64,000 nt of DNA from Bolinopsis microptera (Eukaryota; Ctenophora; Tentaculata; Lobata; Bolinopsidae). The stretch is taken from the NCBI RefSeq assembly GCF_026151205.1, contig NC_087079.1:8050635-8114634 (forward strand), given 5' to 3'. The notes under the pieces are model-generated. The model made no database searches, was not told where the DNA came from, and saw nothing but the letters and a program-made list of their open reading frames with translations. The position numbers and the translations under genes were made by a program. Below are positions 23,319 to 36,047 of this stretch, piece after piece. How positions within the stretch are numbered: position 1 is the first letter of the stretch; every line of letters begins with the position of its first letter.

Positions 23319-24437
23319 AAAACAGTGTGTATAAAATATTTTTGGCTGGTTTTTCAGGTAGCTTAGTTTTAGAAAATTTTGAACAAGTTAATCTAAAAAT
23401 TTATTTTGTGACATTTTTGGATAACTAATTACAGCTAATTTGATTGATGTTAGTCACAAAATGGACCTTAAAACTATTGTGTCGCAAATTTGTCCTACAA
23501 CATCAAAGGAAGCGTAATTGGATTTCTTATTCAATCTTCCATGGGAGTGGTATCCTCATCAGTTTACTTCTGAGAATGATCTAATGTCCCGTTTTGAGCA
23601 ATTCATTACGGAAGCAACATAGCAATCCATATAATTCGATCAAAATTACTGAGAGAGTGCGCACAGTCTATTACTATAGATTACACTGTATCAAAACCAA
23701 TTATGTCACCCACTTTGAAATTGTTCTTGATAATAATAAATATGTGGTACGGCTAATCTTCATATTTTCAATCGATATTTTTGTGAACTATCATGTATTT
23801 ATTTACTGTTTACATCTATACAGTCTACGTACTGTGCTGAACAGGGGTGGGGATACCCGCTGCCCGCACAGCCAATGAAATCTTCCAGGAATTTTACACG
23901 GTTGGCACGGAATTAACCATGGTTCACAGTAAATGTTTGTACAGCGGGAGCTGTTTACGTAATTGCACATTGTGCAACATAATACTCTAATAGGACCTCA
24001 AGTTACATGTTAATGAGGTACGCCGATTAACTGTTTTGATAACAAAACATCTATAAACTATTAACACTTGAATACCAATCATTTACTGAAACATTGTTAA
24101 CGCAGTCAATCTTGAACACATCGGCTTATATTATTCGATTAGCCTTGCTTACTGTAGCGTTTTGATTAACTTGTACCTCCCTTTTTGCGGAATAAACCGT
24201 CTTATCATTGCATACCCTATCAGTCCAGTTTCGACTTCAACTGAAGTATCAAAATTATTTCACAGAATTTTGAACTTCTTACTAAGAATGGTCACGTGAA
24301 CTTCTCCACCCCTGGTTTAACTTTTGCAGATTTTATATCGTTTGGAAGTTAACACTAACAGCATCAATATAACATGATTCATTTTTATGTGATGTGTATA
24401 ATATATTTAATGCGGAAGTATCCTAGATTGTAGAAAT
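23319..24437. other. Region upstream of the piggyBac gene
   Basis: No coding exon is recognised. No clear piggyBac terminal repeat with TTAA was identified here. Confidence 0.45.
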
Positions 24438-27400
24438 ATGCCCACACGTTCAAGTTCACTGCAAACAGATTCCCGCTTTAGTAAAGGGACTCTCGTCACT
24501 GTGCTTGCTGGTTGCTTTGATGATGATGGTAACAGTGATGAAGAGAGTCGTTGGAGTTCGAAGTTCAAGAACGGCAGCAAACAAGAAATGTTTGGTGTCG
24601 TTGATAGAGTGTATCCTACCCGATGTGACGTCTATTTTTTTGATGACAAAATGACGACTAAAGTGGATGTAAAACATTTGATATTGAAAGCCGACCAAGG
24701 ACTCGTTATTCTTCAGGACGGGATTGAATGGAAAAGAGAAGGTTTTAGTCGTCTTGTTTCAATTGAGGGTGAAAAAAGTGAAAAAAGACCGATTGTCAAA
24801 GCAAGCAGTTCACATTCAACATTCGAGTTCAATGAAGACTCTTTGAGAATCGAAAACAACATGAATTTGAAGCGAAAAGTATCTGATAAGGACGTTCTTG
24901 TTTTGAAAGTGAATCCTGCAAAACGCCCGTCTCTTGTTACTTCCGATTCAAGAAAACACACTACTGTACCAGAAAACTTTGAAATGACTTGGCCTTCAGC
25001 ATGTTCCTCCTCTGACTCGCAGTCAAACCCCCGGCCCCCACTAGTTCAAGTAGCTGCTAGCAGCTCTATCAGCCCATATGCCTGTTCCAACTTCCAAGAA
25101 AGTGACAGTATCAAGAACTCGGGTGAAGAAATTGCCCATTTATCGCAGACCTGTAAAAAATCTCCTGGAGGCCCAGAAGGAGTGTAATTACGACGATGCA
25201 AGCCAGAAGGATATGCCAGAGAGGAAACTGACTGGAACAATAAAACTGGGCACTTCAAAAAAAGCTCCTGTCAGAACTCTGCACTTTTCTACTAAAACGA
25301 ACACAAAAGTGCGACGTAGTCAGTGTGACATGATTGTTGGAAAGCCTGGACCCACGAGAGAAGTCCAACACATAGTCACACCACTACAAGGGTTCGACTA
25401 CTTTTTTCCAGCAGTTCTGCAAGCAAAAGTAGTTTCTTTTGTGAATAAACGGATTGTCTCTACTCTTCAGAGCCAGAGTAAGTAAACTGCCAACAGGATT
25501 TTAAATATTCAGAATCCAATTTTTTTGACCTCACTATTCTCTTAATTCTAAATACTCGTAATTTTTGATCGTAAGATGGACTTGACCAGTATAGTAAAAC
25601 TCCTAACCAGTTCAAGAAGACCCTGCCGATGGTGATAGTGATTCTGAAACAGACGACCATGACGAAGATGAATGTGAAGTGGAAGACTCAGCTGGTGTTG
25701 CAGCATGGTTTGACGAAGATCTGGGAGCAGAGCAAGACGGTGAAAATGATCAAGAGGTAATTCATGGTTATTATTTAAACGTCTCGATAATTCTAAGTGA
25801 ATCTAGAACACAAAAAAGAAAATTCTCGTCGTTGGATTATACTTCAATAACTAAGATCTTCAGTGACACACATTTCTAGGTACCACTTGAATTTCCAGAG
25901 CAACTTGATGTTGACGTAGATCACACAGAAGACGGAACAGATGTGACAACCCGGATTAGAAGTGAACTAGACCAACTTGTGGAAGGAGACTACACGGTCA
26001 CTGATGAAGTAAGTCTCAATAATTATAAAATTTCCAACCCCATAATTATCCATAGCTATGATGAATATATTAACTAATCACTATTATAGTTAGATACATT
26101 GTAAGATAAACATTTTTCCAGGACAAAGAACTAGCGGCGAAGTTTCCATCTTGGAAAGGATTGCTGACTGTTATTGAGTTTAGAGCTTTTATTGGATTGT
26201 GGCTCTTGCGGGGCATGTGGGAACAGGGAACTTCGAGATTGAGCAACCTTTACTTACCTGAAGCCCTCCCTATATTTTCTGCCACCATGCCTCGGGAGAG
26301 ATTCAAATGGATCTTGAGGCATCTATCATTTGATGGAGCAGTTCAAACGGAGGACAGGAGCAGTAGGTGGAAGCATGACCGACTTGCGGCCATACGTTAC
26401 TTGTTCGAGGTAATTGTGGACCGCTGGTCGCGGCCGATCATACCAGATGAACATCTTACCATAGATGAGACCCTGTACAATTTGTACACACAGGTACAAT
26501 TTAAAGTTTACAACAAGGGTAAGCCCCAAAAGTATGGGGTGAACTTCAAATCCATCAACGCTGTCAGCTTCCCCTACACGTATACTAGCCACGTGTATGC
26601 TGGCAAACCTGTCGACTGTCCCAACCAGTTCTACTTGTCGGGTACAGACAATTACACAAAGTATTTGGTCGACTACCTCTCTGAGCGTGTTGTCCTTTCT
26701 GGGAGGAACTTAACAATGGACAGGCTCTACACAAGCGTGGACATAGCTGAATATCTTTACAATAAACATCAGGTGATGAAAAGCTTTCTGCACCGTTTTT
26801 ATTTTTTTCGACTCCATTATATCAACTGTACTACCAGTCGTGGTTTTGTTTACACTCTACAATTATTGGTCATTTTGCCGTATTGCCAATATAATATTTT
26901 ACCTCCAGTTTACTTGGAGTAAGCCATAACAATTATCTCTTCAGATGACCATGGTTGGGACCTTTCAATCAGGAAGGAAAGGGTTTCCAAAAGAGCTCAA
27001 AGTCCCCGGAGCACCTTATTCCTCGACGGTGTTTTATGAGAAAGGAGGCCCTATTAGCCTTACCCAGTACAGCGTGAAGAGTAAAAGCAGGGGGAAGGTA
27101 AGATCACACTGATAATGTAAAGATAAACAATCTAATAGTCGTTTAATTAAGTTAATCTTCACGTTATATTTTGATGAAACAATGAAAACTATTTTTAGAT
27201 CAGTGTCGTCGTAATGACAACTCGGAAACCAATCGAGGGTGTCACCAAAGACGAAATTCGGAAGCCTGCAATATTCAAGCTGTACGATTTCACAAAAGTC
27301 GGCACAGATAGCATGGACAGCAGGTAAAAATCAGTATTTTCATATCGATAAATCCAATGATCCTAAGTAGCGAGAAAAAAGATTCAAGATATATAATCCA

Positions 27401-28032
27401 TTCATAATCTGATCAGAATCGCTACAAGTCTGATTGAACCCTCTTTATACGACATACGGAGCTATTACTATTAGTGTAACAGTATAACATAATTCAGGTT
27501 TAGCTCTGGCACATACTCCAGTAAACCGAAGTGTCGTCGCTGGTCAGTTGCAGTGTTTAGCTACATCTTGGACACCACCAGGGTTAACATCCAGACCCTG
27601 ATAGCTCTAAACACTGGCAAGAATCCCCGAAAGGTGAAATCTTTCGATTTTGGGCAAAGATTAGCAATGGATTTGCTGACCCCACATCTTTATACGAGGG
27701 AGCTGACTGGGGTACCTCGAATCATCATCCTGAAGATGTACATGGCTACGGGAGATGAATGCTTCCTACGCCATGTGATGAAGATTGGAGACCCGACACA
27801 ATCTGTGGAGGAAAAACTACCTTACAGAAACAAGCCCTTGAAAACTGGACGAAGGTGCGGCGACTGTAAGCGAGACATTTGCTTGAAAAGCATTTCTAGT
27901 GGGGCAAAGAGAACCCAGATAAACGGGCTCTCTAAGCCAACAACAAGGTGCGAGAAATGTGGACTAGCCAAATGTAACAAGAAGCATTTGATGAAAGTGT
28001 GTGCTTCTTGTTTACAGGAATGTGGCCAATGA
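24438..28032 (+). CDS. piggyBac-type DDD transposase gene with introns, one unresolved frame break
   Basis: The segments are 24438 to about 25187 (N-terminal ORF), 25078-25477, 25611-25756, 25880-26008, 26122-26772, 26945-27097, 27199-27323 and 27498-28032. From 25477 on, all borders are AG/GT and in phase. PiggyBac enzymes cut and paste DNA at TTAA. The catalytic aspartates fit LTIDETL, NLTMDRLYTS and VGTDSMDSRF. The C-terminus has a Cys-rich cross-brace domain (CGDC, CEKC, CASC), as in piggyBac. An acidic stretch (about 25630-25750) precedes the catalytic part. The first ORF (249 aa) contains FGVVDRVYPTRCDVYFFD, perhaps Tudor-like. It is in another frame, and the switch lies between 25048 and 25187. 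This may be a frameshift or an unseen intron. Introns and the lack of obvious ends suggest an old or domesticated copy. Confidence 0.85.
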
Positions 28033-28755
28033 ACGCATCGTATTAGCATGCCTAATATGATATCTAAGCAGCATGTTTATTTTAATCGATGGTTATCCTA
28101 CTATCAGTTGTACTTGTTCATTGATTATTTATGGTATATTATAATTTATTACCTTATAACATTAACATTATTTTGTCACAACTTAACAGTACTTACATTG
28201 AGAGCACTATTACTGTTTACAATTATATACATTAGTTACTCTCACTTTACTCAATACTTTCATTTCGTGTTTTACTTATATGTCATATTCCCTTGAACTG
28301 GCCATTCTCAAAGGTGCAGGATACAGAGGGAAGGGACACGATCCAGTGTGTCTATCAAAATGTAAAATTGAATCAGTTACACTAAAAGGCAATTTTGTTA
28401 CCGTACTATTACTCAAAAATTTGAATGTTGGTTGAATTGAATCATCAAATTAGAGTCATGACTGGGGAGTCGGGACCCTGAACCCGCTCTGACTGGAATC
28501 TAATTAGGACAAATTCCAAGCAATTTTGGGAGCAATCCTATACTGTAACTGATGCCTCACGTAATTGTAATTAAATAAATTCGCTGCACTCCTACTAACC
28601 ATGGGGGATTTTAATTAATGGGAAAATGGTTCCGTTACAGATGGTATTACAAAAATTACATGATCATGCATCGGCTAAAAGGTGAATATAAGCGATATAA
28701 ATTTTGGAAACAAGAACCGTTTAGAAATTGTAGGACAAATTCAGGACACACTAGT
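28033..28755. other. Stretch between piggyBac gene and LINE
   Basis: AT-rich, with no coding exon or repeat family recognised. Confidence 0.5.
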
Positions 28756-29305
28756 CTACTCTATACTTACGCTAGTCCATATACTGTTAACGGAGTTTAG
28801 CGATCTTGTTCCCCAAACTGTGCAGCAGTAGTATAAGTGAGACTGAACAAAGCTGTTGTATATCAACTTGAGTGTTTTGTTAGGTACTGAGCCTTTGAGT
28901 TTGTAGAGAATACCCGCATTTCTAGATACTTTAGTGGCTAAATGTCTAATGTGGTGGGCCCAATTTAGCTTAGTATCAATGATCACGCCAAGAAACTTTT
29001 CGTGATAACTTTGCTTTAGTCGCTCACCTCCCATGTAGATTTCTATATCCTTAGTTTTTTATTTGTAAAGATCATATATATTTAGTTTTGCTAGCATTTA
29101 ATTTAAGCCCGTTATTAGTAGCCCAATCAATTATCAAAGTCAGAATCTCATTCGCCAATGCATTAAGTTGTTCAAATGTATCTGTACTTATTATTAGGTT
29201 TGCGTCGTCAGCGAAATAAATATGTTTAGCTAAATTACTAATCTGAGGAAGGTCGTTGATGTAGATTATGAACAGAATTGGTCCGAGAATGGAGCCCTGT
29301 GGTAC
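28756..29305 (-). mobile_element. LINE (CR1/L2 type), 3' half of an interrupted copy
   Basis: Read on the minus strand, it gives GVPQGSILGPILFIIYINDL, YFADD, then FLGVIIDTKLNWAHHIRHLA and QSHLYYCCTVWGTRS: the palm and C-terminal part of the reverse transcriptase. It begins exactly at the codon that follows the last codon of the fragment at 36048-37138. The two are therefore one LINE split by the 6.73-kb insertion. One frame change occurs near 29035. Confidence 0.85.
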
Positions 29306-30394
29306 TCCGTAGCCCAGTGCGAAATTATTTCAAAGCCAGTAGGAATAATTTTTTAGCCTAAAAACCCAGTAGTAAACCAGTAAATAACAATTAATAGTAT
29401 ATAGTAATATAGTGAATTTTTGACCCTTTTCAGACTGAAACGTTTTTCTTATCAGATGTTTTCTATTCTTCAAAAGTAAGTATTGTTTTCAGAAATTCGC
29501 AATATCTGAGGTACAACGTATTAAAGGCCTTTTGTGGAAACATACGTACTCACTGTCTCCCTACTTTTCAAGGCTAAAGGTGCACGGCTTAAACTTCACT
29601 TATGACCAATGACGATAAATATAAAATTGAATTCTATGTAATACAAATTCAACCGTGCTCAATCACTCAGTCGATTTTCGAGAATTTTCTAAAAGGGCCC
29701 CCGGCAGTTAAAACCAATTTGAATCGATGCATTTTCGAACGCTGATTCCGAATTACCCTTCATCATGAAGGCTTCATGACATGGGTTAAAATGCTCACAT
29801 GGCAAGATATAAGGGAAAAACTGTCTCGATCACATGATATGACCGTATAATGAAGTTGGTCTAATTTCTCGTTAGGGTTAGTGGTTAGGGTTTCAGTGTA
29901 TGCTTTTTAAAGATTGGGTTAGGGTTGGGATCAGATTAGAGGGCTAAAATTTCGAATAGTCATTCAGGGCCAGCTAGAGAACGTGTTTAAAAAGTCCGTG
30001 ACAGTCGAGTGTAGAGTAATTAATTATCATCATTCATCCATACATCTTTCTGATCGTGATTAAATTTATATTTTTACATGTTATGCCATCAATTTAGTAA
30101 TTTACATTGCATCAGTTCTAGTTTATAATTATGTTAAGACGCGCAGCTTAAGTCATGCGTTACGTACTTTATTTATTAACGTGCATATGCGTATATAATA
30201 ATCAAAAAGTGGTACGTGACAAGCTTGTTTTACGAAAAAAGACAATTTCGATTGCCAATTACGGTCACGCGCGCTATTGCAAGTTTAAAAGCTAAAGCTG
30301 CCCGGGGTAGGGCTCCAAAAATATGATACAACAATAAATGTTTATGGTACCATGCACATGTAATTATTTATTTGTCCATTATTAATTGATTTAT

Positions 30395-30484
30395 GGGTCG
30401 TTCACATATTACAAAATACGTTATCATTTATGAATTTATGCTCCAAAAAGTGAAAACGTAATGTATTAATATGTGATCAACCCC
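30395..30484. mobile_element. Small MITE-like inverted repeat
   Basis: It starts GGGTCGTTCACATATTA and ends with the imperfect complement TAATATGTGATCAACCCC. A related right end (GTGAACGACCCC) occurs near 31907-31918. Confidence 0.45.
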
Positions 30485-33133
30485 TTTAATTAAATTTTTC
30501 ATGTAATGAAATGGGTAAATATAGCAGCTGCACAATTTTATTTTTCATAACGAGAAACGACTGACTATTATCCTGATGATGATAAGAACAGAGTTTATTT
30601 AAACTTGACATACAGAACTTATTGTCCTTGCGTTTTAGATTTTCTATGACAAAACAATAATAGTCCTTTTTCAGCTTTTTTTTGTTTATAAACAAAGTTG
30701 TAACGCACAGTTCAATTCGATCAAAGGAATATCATCTCTACTCAGTTATCATCTAATCAACGTTAATAAATCATTTTTTCTTTATCTTGATTATAAAAAG
30801 ACAATCATGATTGGGACTGAAATAGTCATCTTGCAACAACTGATACTTTGCATTGTCTAAATTTGTAACTGTAATATAAACAGTTACAAATTCAGATATA
30901 TATTACTTTTTTAAACAACACGATAATCTCTATTTTCAAGATTTTACCAAATTATCGAAAATAACCAGACTAAATTATTCCATATTAAGGATTTTAAACA
31001 GCAATTTCTACTGACATTACAATCAATCGATAAAGATTAAAGGTTAGTTATATTATTAAGAACAATAACTAATTACACTCTCGTTGATTTTTGGGATAAT
31101 TGGTACAATTTTCTATTCGTTTAATAATATAGTTTACTACTTAATACAAGCAGTTAGCAGGTTATGCAATGCTCTGTATTAAAAAGCTCTACCGCTAAAA
31201 CACAATTATCATCAAATAGTTTTGTTAAAGCTGATGCCTGCTGAAGATTCTGTGATGGTTGTACATGCACAGCTATATCTTGGATCTTGTTATCAGAGTT
31301 GTGTGATGAGAAGATGAGTTTGCTCCTTAACACATCCTGAATTGGTGGGTTATTTTTAAGATTTATGAAAGTTGTTACAAAAATTTTGAATCAATGATTA
31401 TTGATTAATTAATTAATAGTTCAGGTTCCATGAAATGAATTAACTTTTCAACTTTATTTCCTTCAGTTATTTTGTCGTATCTTTATAATCAACAGACCAT
31501 TTGCTAGTTAATCTAGCTAGCTTTTGACATTATGTACGGCTTAAATTTTGAACAATTGTCCAATCATTCAGTTTACACAGGAGTCCGTCAATCGCCATCA
31601 GCACTGCAGACGAAGGAGAACTGGAGACAGTATGGCCACTGGTCAGTACCTATTGGTGACCCTACTGTAATGGTAACGTTCGGACTTCCCTCTCAATCCT
31701 GTAAGTTTCACGAGTTAATCTACTTCAAATATTTATTGTACCATTCACACATTACGTTATCGCTTTTTGGACAATTTTTACCCCCTCCCCCCTTCTGTAA
31801 TCAGTTTTACACATAGCTATTGTGCATGTGTCAAAATGACAGTAGCGTAATCATTTGGAAAACCCCCTCCCGTCCCCCTCGGCTGATTACGTAATATGTG
31901 AATTGTGAACGACCCCTAAGTGCAAAAATGGTGCAAAATGTTTAGTCGTGATTTATAAAACTTGACAAACTTGTTGCACAATGCAGCTAACTTAAATCCT
32001 TGTGCAACAAATTTACCTAAAAGTTCGGTACGATTTTTGAAACCCTTGAGTATCGAATTACCTCTAGCTTATCATACTAATTGGGAAATAAATTTTCCAG
32101 ACAAATTGTTTGGAAAGTTTCCATCTAAAAAGGAAATGATGTAATTTTAAAGTTGTAATCTTTTCTTTTATCATAAAACTAGAAAACCCGTGGTCACAGG
32201 GAGGAAGCTAATATTGATAGTATTTTTTGTTAGTAAGTTTAATCTCATCAAAAAATATCCTACAAAACCGAAGATACAGACCATTAAAATGTAGCTTGTG
32301 CTAAACACAGCGTAATATCAACAAAACCGATCAAAATGAAGTTAAAACAATCATTGCACGTGCACGTAACAACCCTCGTTACCATGGTTACTATGCAACT
32401 TCTTATTCCTCGTCTAATTTGCACGTGGGCGGTCGTACATACAACAAAAAGAATTTTCTGAATTATAGTAGAGATGACACTCTAAACTTCCCTTGATAAA
32501 ACTAATGTTTAAGTCTAGATAGCAACATTTTCGAGCCGAAATATTAGTATTATTAACTATCACTTCCTTCGCAAAAATATTTTCTGATACATTCTGTAAT
32601 AAACTAAAATCATTAAAAACTTTCGAATCATCTTGGTAGTTACGAAATGTGTCTTTTAATCTTTTGAGATTTTCTGTATCCCCTTGGCCTTGTTCTATAC
32701 ATTAAACTATACATAAAATTTGTCGCAAATAATGGGGAAATCGCGATTCCGTACATGCCGCGATTTCCTTTTGTCCCTGCCTACAGCAAATCTTATGAAC
32801 TGATTCTTTCTTAAACTATTGGCAGGATGACAATGGAAATTATTCTGGCTGAATTTTCTGAGTACAAGCCGTTGTTCATATTTTAACTAAACAGTTTGTA
32901 CATTGCACAACAGCAGTTATTATTCACTATGAAATGATATCAAGTTTAAATCAGATTCACTTACCTTCCAGACCCGAAAACTACAGAACATGGAGGAACC
33001 TACAGTTTGGAAACGAAAAGCATTCCTTGTTGAGTTGTTGTACCACACGTTCTTGTAGTTCTAGTAATGAGGTTAGTTAATTATAGTTCCAGTTGTATAA
33101 ATGTATAAATGTATCAGTTATTTACAGCGTCAG

Positions 33134-34195
33134 CATTATATCCCTCTCCCTATCCTTCTCCTTTTCCCTCTCTGTCCCTCTCCCTGTCCCAGTGTCCCTC
33201 TCTCTCTCCCTTGTTAGATGACCGTTAGTTGACCAATAAAACCCGTATTTGTCGTATGTACAAAACCTGTAAAACAAAATACTTCATTACATAATAGAAG
33301 AACTTTACAACCAAATTAAACCAATTCCAAATAAATACCTAATAACAAAACATTATAAATACTTACCCCTCTCCCTCTCCCTCTCCCTCTCAGTCTCTCC
33401 CTCTCAGTCTCTCCCTCTCAGTCTCTCCCTCTCCCCTTTCCCTCTCCCTCCCCCTCTCAGTCTCTCCCTCTCCCCTTCCCACTCAATCTCCTTCTCTCAG
33501 TCTCTCCTCTCCTTTCCCTCTCCCTCCCCCTCCTTCTCATTTTCCCTCTCCCTCTCCCTCTCCCTCTCCCTCTCCCTCTCCCTCTCCCTCTCCCTCATCC
33601 TCTCCCTCTCCCTCTCCCTCTCCCTATCCTTCTCCTTTTCCCTCTCTGTCCCTCTCCCTCTCCCTCTCCCTCTCCCTCTCCCTCTCCCTCTCCCTCTCCC
33701 TCTCCCTCTCCCTCTCCCTCTCAGCCTCTCCCTCTCAGCCTCTCCCTCTCAGCCTCTCCCTCTCCCTCTCCCTCTCCCTATCCTTCTCATTTTCCCTCTC
33801 CCTCTCCTTCTCCTTTTCCCTCTCTGTCCCTCTCCCTCTCCCTCTCCCTGTCCCTGTCCCTCTCCCTGTCCCTCTCTCTCTCCCTTGTTAGATGACCGTT
33901 AGTTGACCAATAAAACCCGTATTTGTCGTATGTACAAAACCTGTAAAACAAAATACTTCATTACATAATAGAATAACTTTACAACCAAATTAAACCAATT
34001 CCAAATAAATACCTAATAACAAAACATTATAAATACTTACCCCTCTCCCTCTCCCTCTCCCTCTCCCTCTCCCTCTCCCTCCCCCTCTCCCTCTCCCTCT
34101 CCCTCTCCCTCTCCCTCTCCCTCTCCCTCTCCCCCTCTCCCTCTCCCTCTCCCTCTTCCTCTCCCTCTCCCTCTCCCTCTCCCTCTCCCTCTCCT
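33134..34195. repeat. CTCCCT (GGGAGA) hexanucleotide array with an internal duplication
   Basis: Long polypyrimidine tracts based on CTCCCT fill most of this stretch. A unique spacer of about 160 bp occurs twice (33211-33373 and 33889-34050), about 678 bp apart, so part of the array was duplicated as a block. The minus strand is runs of GGG, able to form G-quadruplex, and the mirror symmetry also suits triplex DNA. The Arg/Glu-only frames on the minus strand are artefacts. Confidence 0.95.
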
Positions 34196-34732
34196 TCAAA
34201 AACACGTTCAAATTTTTGTACTCCCGGCCCCTCTCCCTTTTCTTCATAAACATGTTCTAACAAATTAGAAATTATTAAATTCTGAAATTGAAATAAAAAT
34301 ATTTAAATTACTGCAGTCTGCAACGAGAAACTACTATACGTGTTTTTAGTCAATACTAAAGATTGTCATTTCAGAGTTCCTGGCACGAAAACCTGGGACA
34401 GTTCCTTTTGCCCTTCACCCTCTTGGATTTGGTTGTCTCTACCGTTCATTCACACAACGAAACAATCATGCTGATGGAGGAGGAGTAGAAATTAAAACTC
34501 TCCCGGCCAACGTTAATTTTTGCCACCCCTGGTTTTTAGAAAAGACAAGCAATTAAGATATCGGGATATTATGTGCAAGTTATTATTAACATTTATTTTG
34601 CAATTGTTAATCATAATTTTTTTATCTAGACACTTATTTTACTTCGGTGTATTCCAACAGCCACAATGTTACACAAGTGCAACCAGCCAATTACAGGAAG
34701 CCGAAGGATCTTTTTGGCCAGTGACGGTTAAG

Positions 34733-34970
34733 GTAGTGTGTACCATACTTTCTTCGTCCGAGACTTTGCTGCAATGTGCAGCTCCTCATTTAACCCTCAC
34801 ACCCGATTTCTCGAGTATTCGGCTGAGTAGACCGGGGGGCTGCATAGACCACTCATGATCCTTAGCTGAACGTCGACGACGCTCACCCCACGACCAGGCA
34901 GTCAGTGGGTTTCGAACTCGCAACCTAACGATTGTAAGACAGGCGTTCTAACCAACTGCGCTACCTGGCC
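34733..34970 (-). mobile_element. tRNA-derived SINE
   Basis: The minus strand starts GGCCAGGTAGCGCAGTTGG, containing an A box (TAGCGCAGTTGG), and has a B box (GAGTTCGAAACC) about 50 bp on: an internal RNA polymerase III promoter. A non-tRNA body of about 160 bp follows. The anticodon stem has mismatches and the acceptor arm does not close, so it is not a working tRNA. Confidence 0.75.
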
Positions 34971-34979
34971 GTTAAAAAT

Positions 34980-35030
34980 GGCCAGGTAGCGCAGTGCTAG
35001 AACGCCAGGTAGCGCAATGCAACGTCCAAG
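34980..35030 (+). mobile_element. Truncated second SINE head, opposite orientation
   Basis: GGCCAGGTAGCGCAG on the plus strand repeats the SINE 5' end 9 bp from the first copy, head to head. The two form a 15-bp palindrome. A further GCCAGGTAGCGCA follows and then the match stops. Confidence 0.65.
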
Positions 35031-36047
35031 CTATAAACCTATTTGTAATTTCTTTCCGACATGAAAATCACGGCTAGTTTGGCGTTTGATAATGGATAGT
35101 GCTTTAATTCGAAAATGAAATCATTCTAGATATAAAATTTGCGGAGTCTAAATCCTATTTTTAATACGAAAAAAGTGTATCCGCATTACCTATCTTTGTT
35201 GATTACGAAAGTGAAAATGTAAATATCAAACTTTAATTATTTTTATAAGAAGAAATGCTTGTATTATTTAGTTAGTCCCACAAAACAGCACAGTCAAACC
35301 GCAGTTTACTGTTAATGTCTGTTCCATAATCTCTATTTCAGCTCATATGAATTAAAGCCAATTTGTTCATAATTCTTGGCTTCAGAGGTGTGAATTTTGA
35401 TAGTTCCACAAAATTAAACAATATGATTTATAATGCATAACAATTAACATATAACAACATGATTTTTATCTGGTTGATGATATCATAAATCTATTATGGG
35501 GTTTCGGCTACAAAATATAGATCGTTTGAGATAGCAGCAATAAACTAAAGCAGAATATTGACAGTTAAATCACCAATTTGATCTATGAAGTATCTGTTAT
35601 CAAAATAGCTTATCATTTAATTGAAAATCACGCACAATTTACTAGAGTCTTGTTAGCTTAGCACGCTGGATCATATTACGGACAGTAACACGCCAAGCTT
35701 ATTTTGTAATGAAATTTCAATGCCAGCATTTACATTGCGCATAATGCGCGCAAATTATTCCTTGGCTGGTCTGAATCGACCAATCAGAACCGTTATTCCC
35801 ATTATTCCCTCAGATTCCTCCAATCAGAGGCCTGAGTGCACGAAAAAGCAAATTTCAAAGGTATAACCAGCATTTCATTGGAATAACACGCGCATCATTT
35901 GGCGAGGTATAAAACTTCCGTTTACTGACTTACTATTTCATTATTAGGGGATGAATCTGCTTCTTTTCAACATTACATGGAATTCCTGCCTGAAACCAGT
36001 AGGAATATTATTCCCATATTCCTTCAAATTTCGCACCGGGCTCCGTA

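Larger units (their letters stand above)
29312..36041. mobile_element. 6.73-kb element with terminal inverted repeats, inserted into a LINE
   Basis: The plus-strand left end GCCCAGTGCGAAATTA and the complement of the right end (GCCCGGTGCGAAATTT) match at 14 of 16 positions. Both ends are flanked by TCCGTA (29306-29311 and 36042-36047), a perfect 6-bp target duplication. The LINE reading frame resumes on the other side. A direct CCAGTAGGAATA also lies near each end. The inside holds no recognised transposase. It has a CTCCCT array, a SINE, a small MITE and a few exon-like frames. It could be a non-autonomous or composite DNA transposon. The superfamily is not assigned. Confidence 0.75.

Noticed and set aside
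33990-34263. Long minus-strand frames of Arg-Glu and Arg-Gly repeats
   Set aside because: They are translations of the CTCCCT array and carry no independent evidence of coding.
34900-34970. Functional tRNA gene
   Set aside because: A and B boxes are present, but the anticodon stem has mismatches and the acceptor arm does not close. It is a SINE head.
29312-36041. Polinton/Maverick element, because of the 6-bp target duplication
   Set aside because: It is far too short, the ends do not start AG, and no integrase, polymerase or capsid frame is seen.
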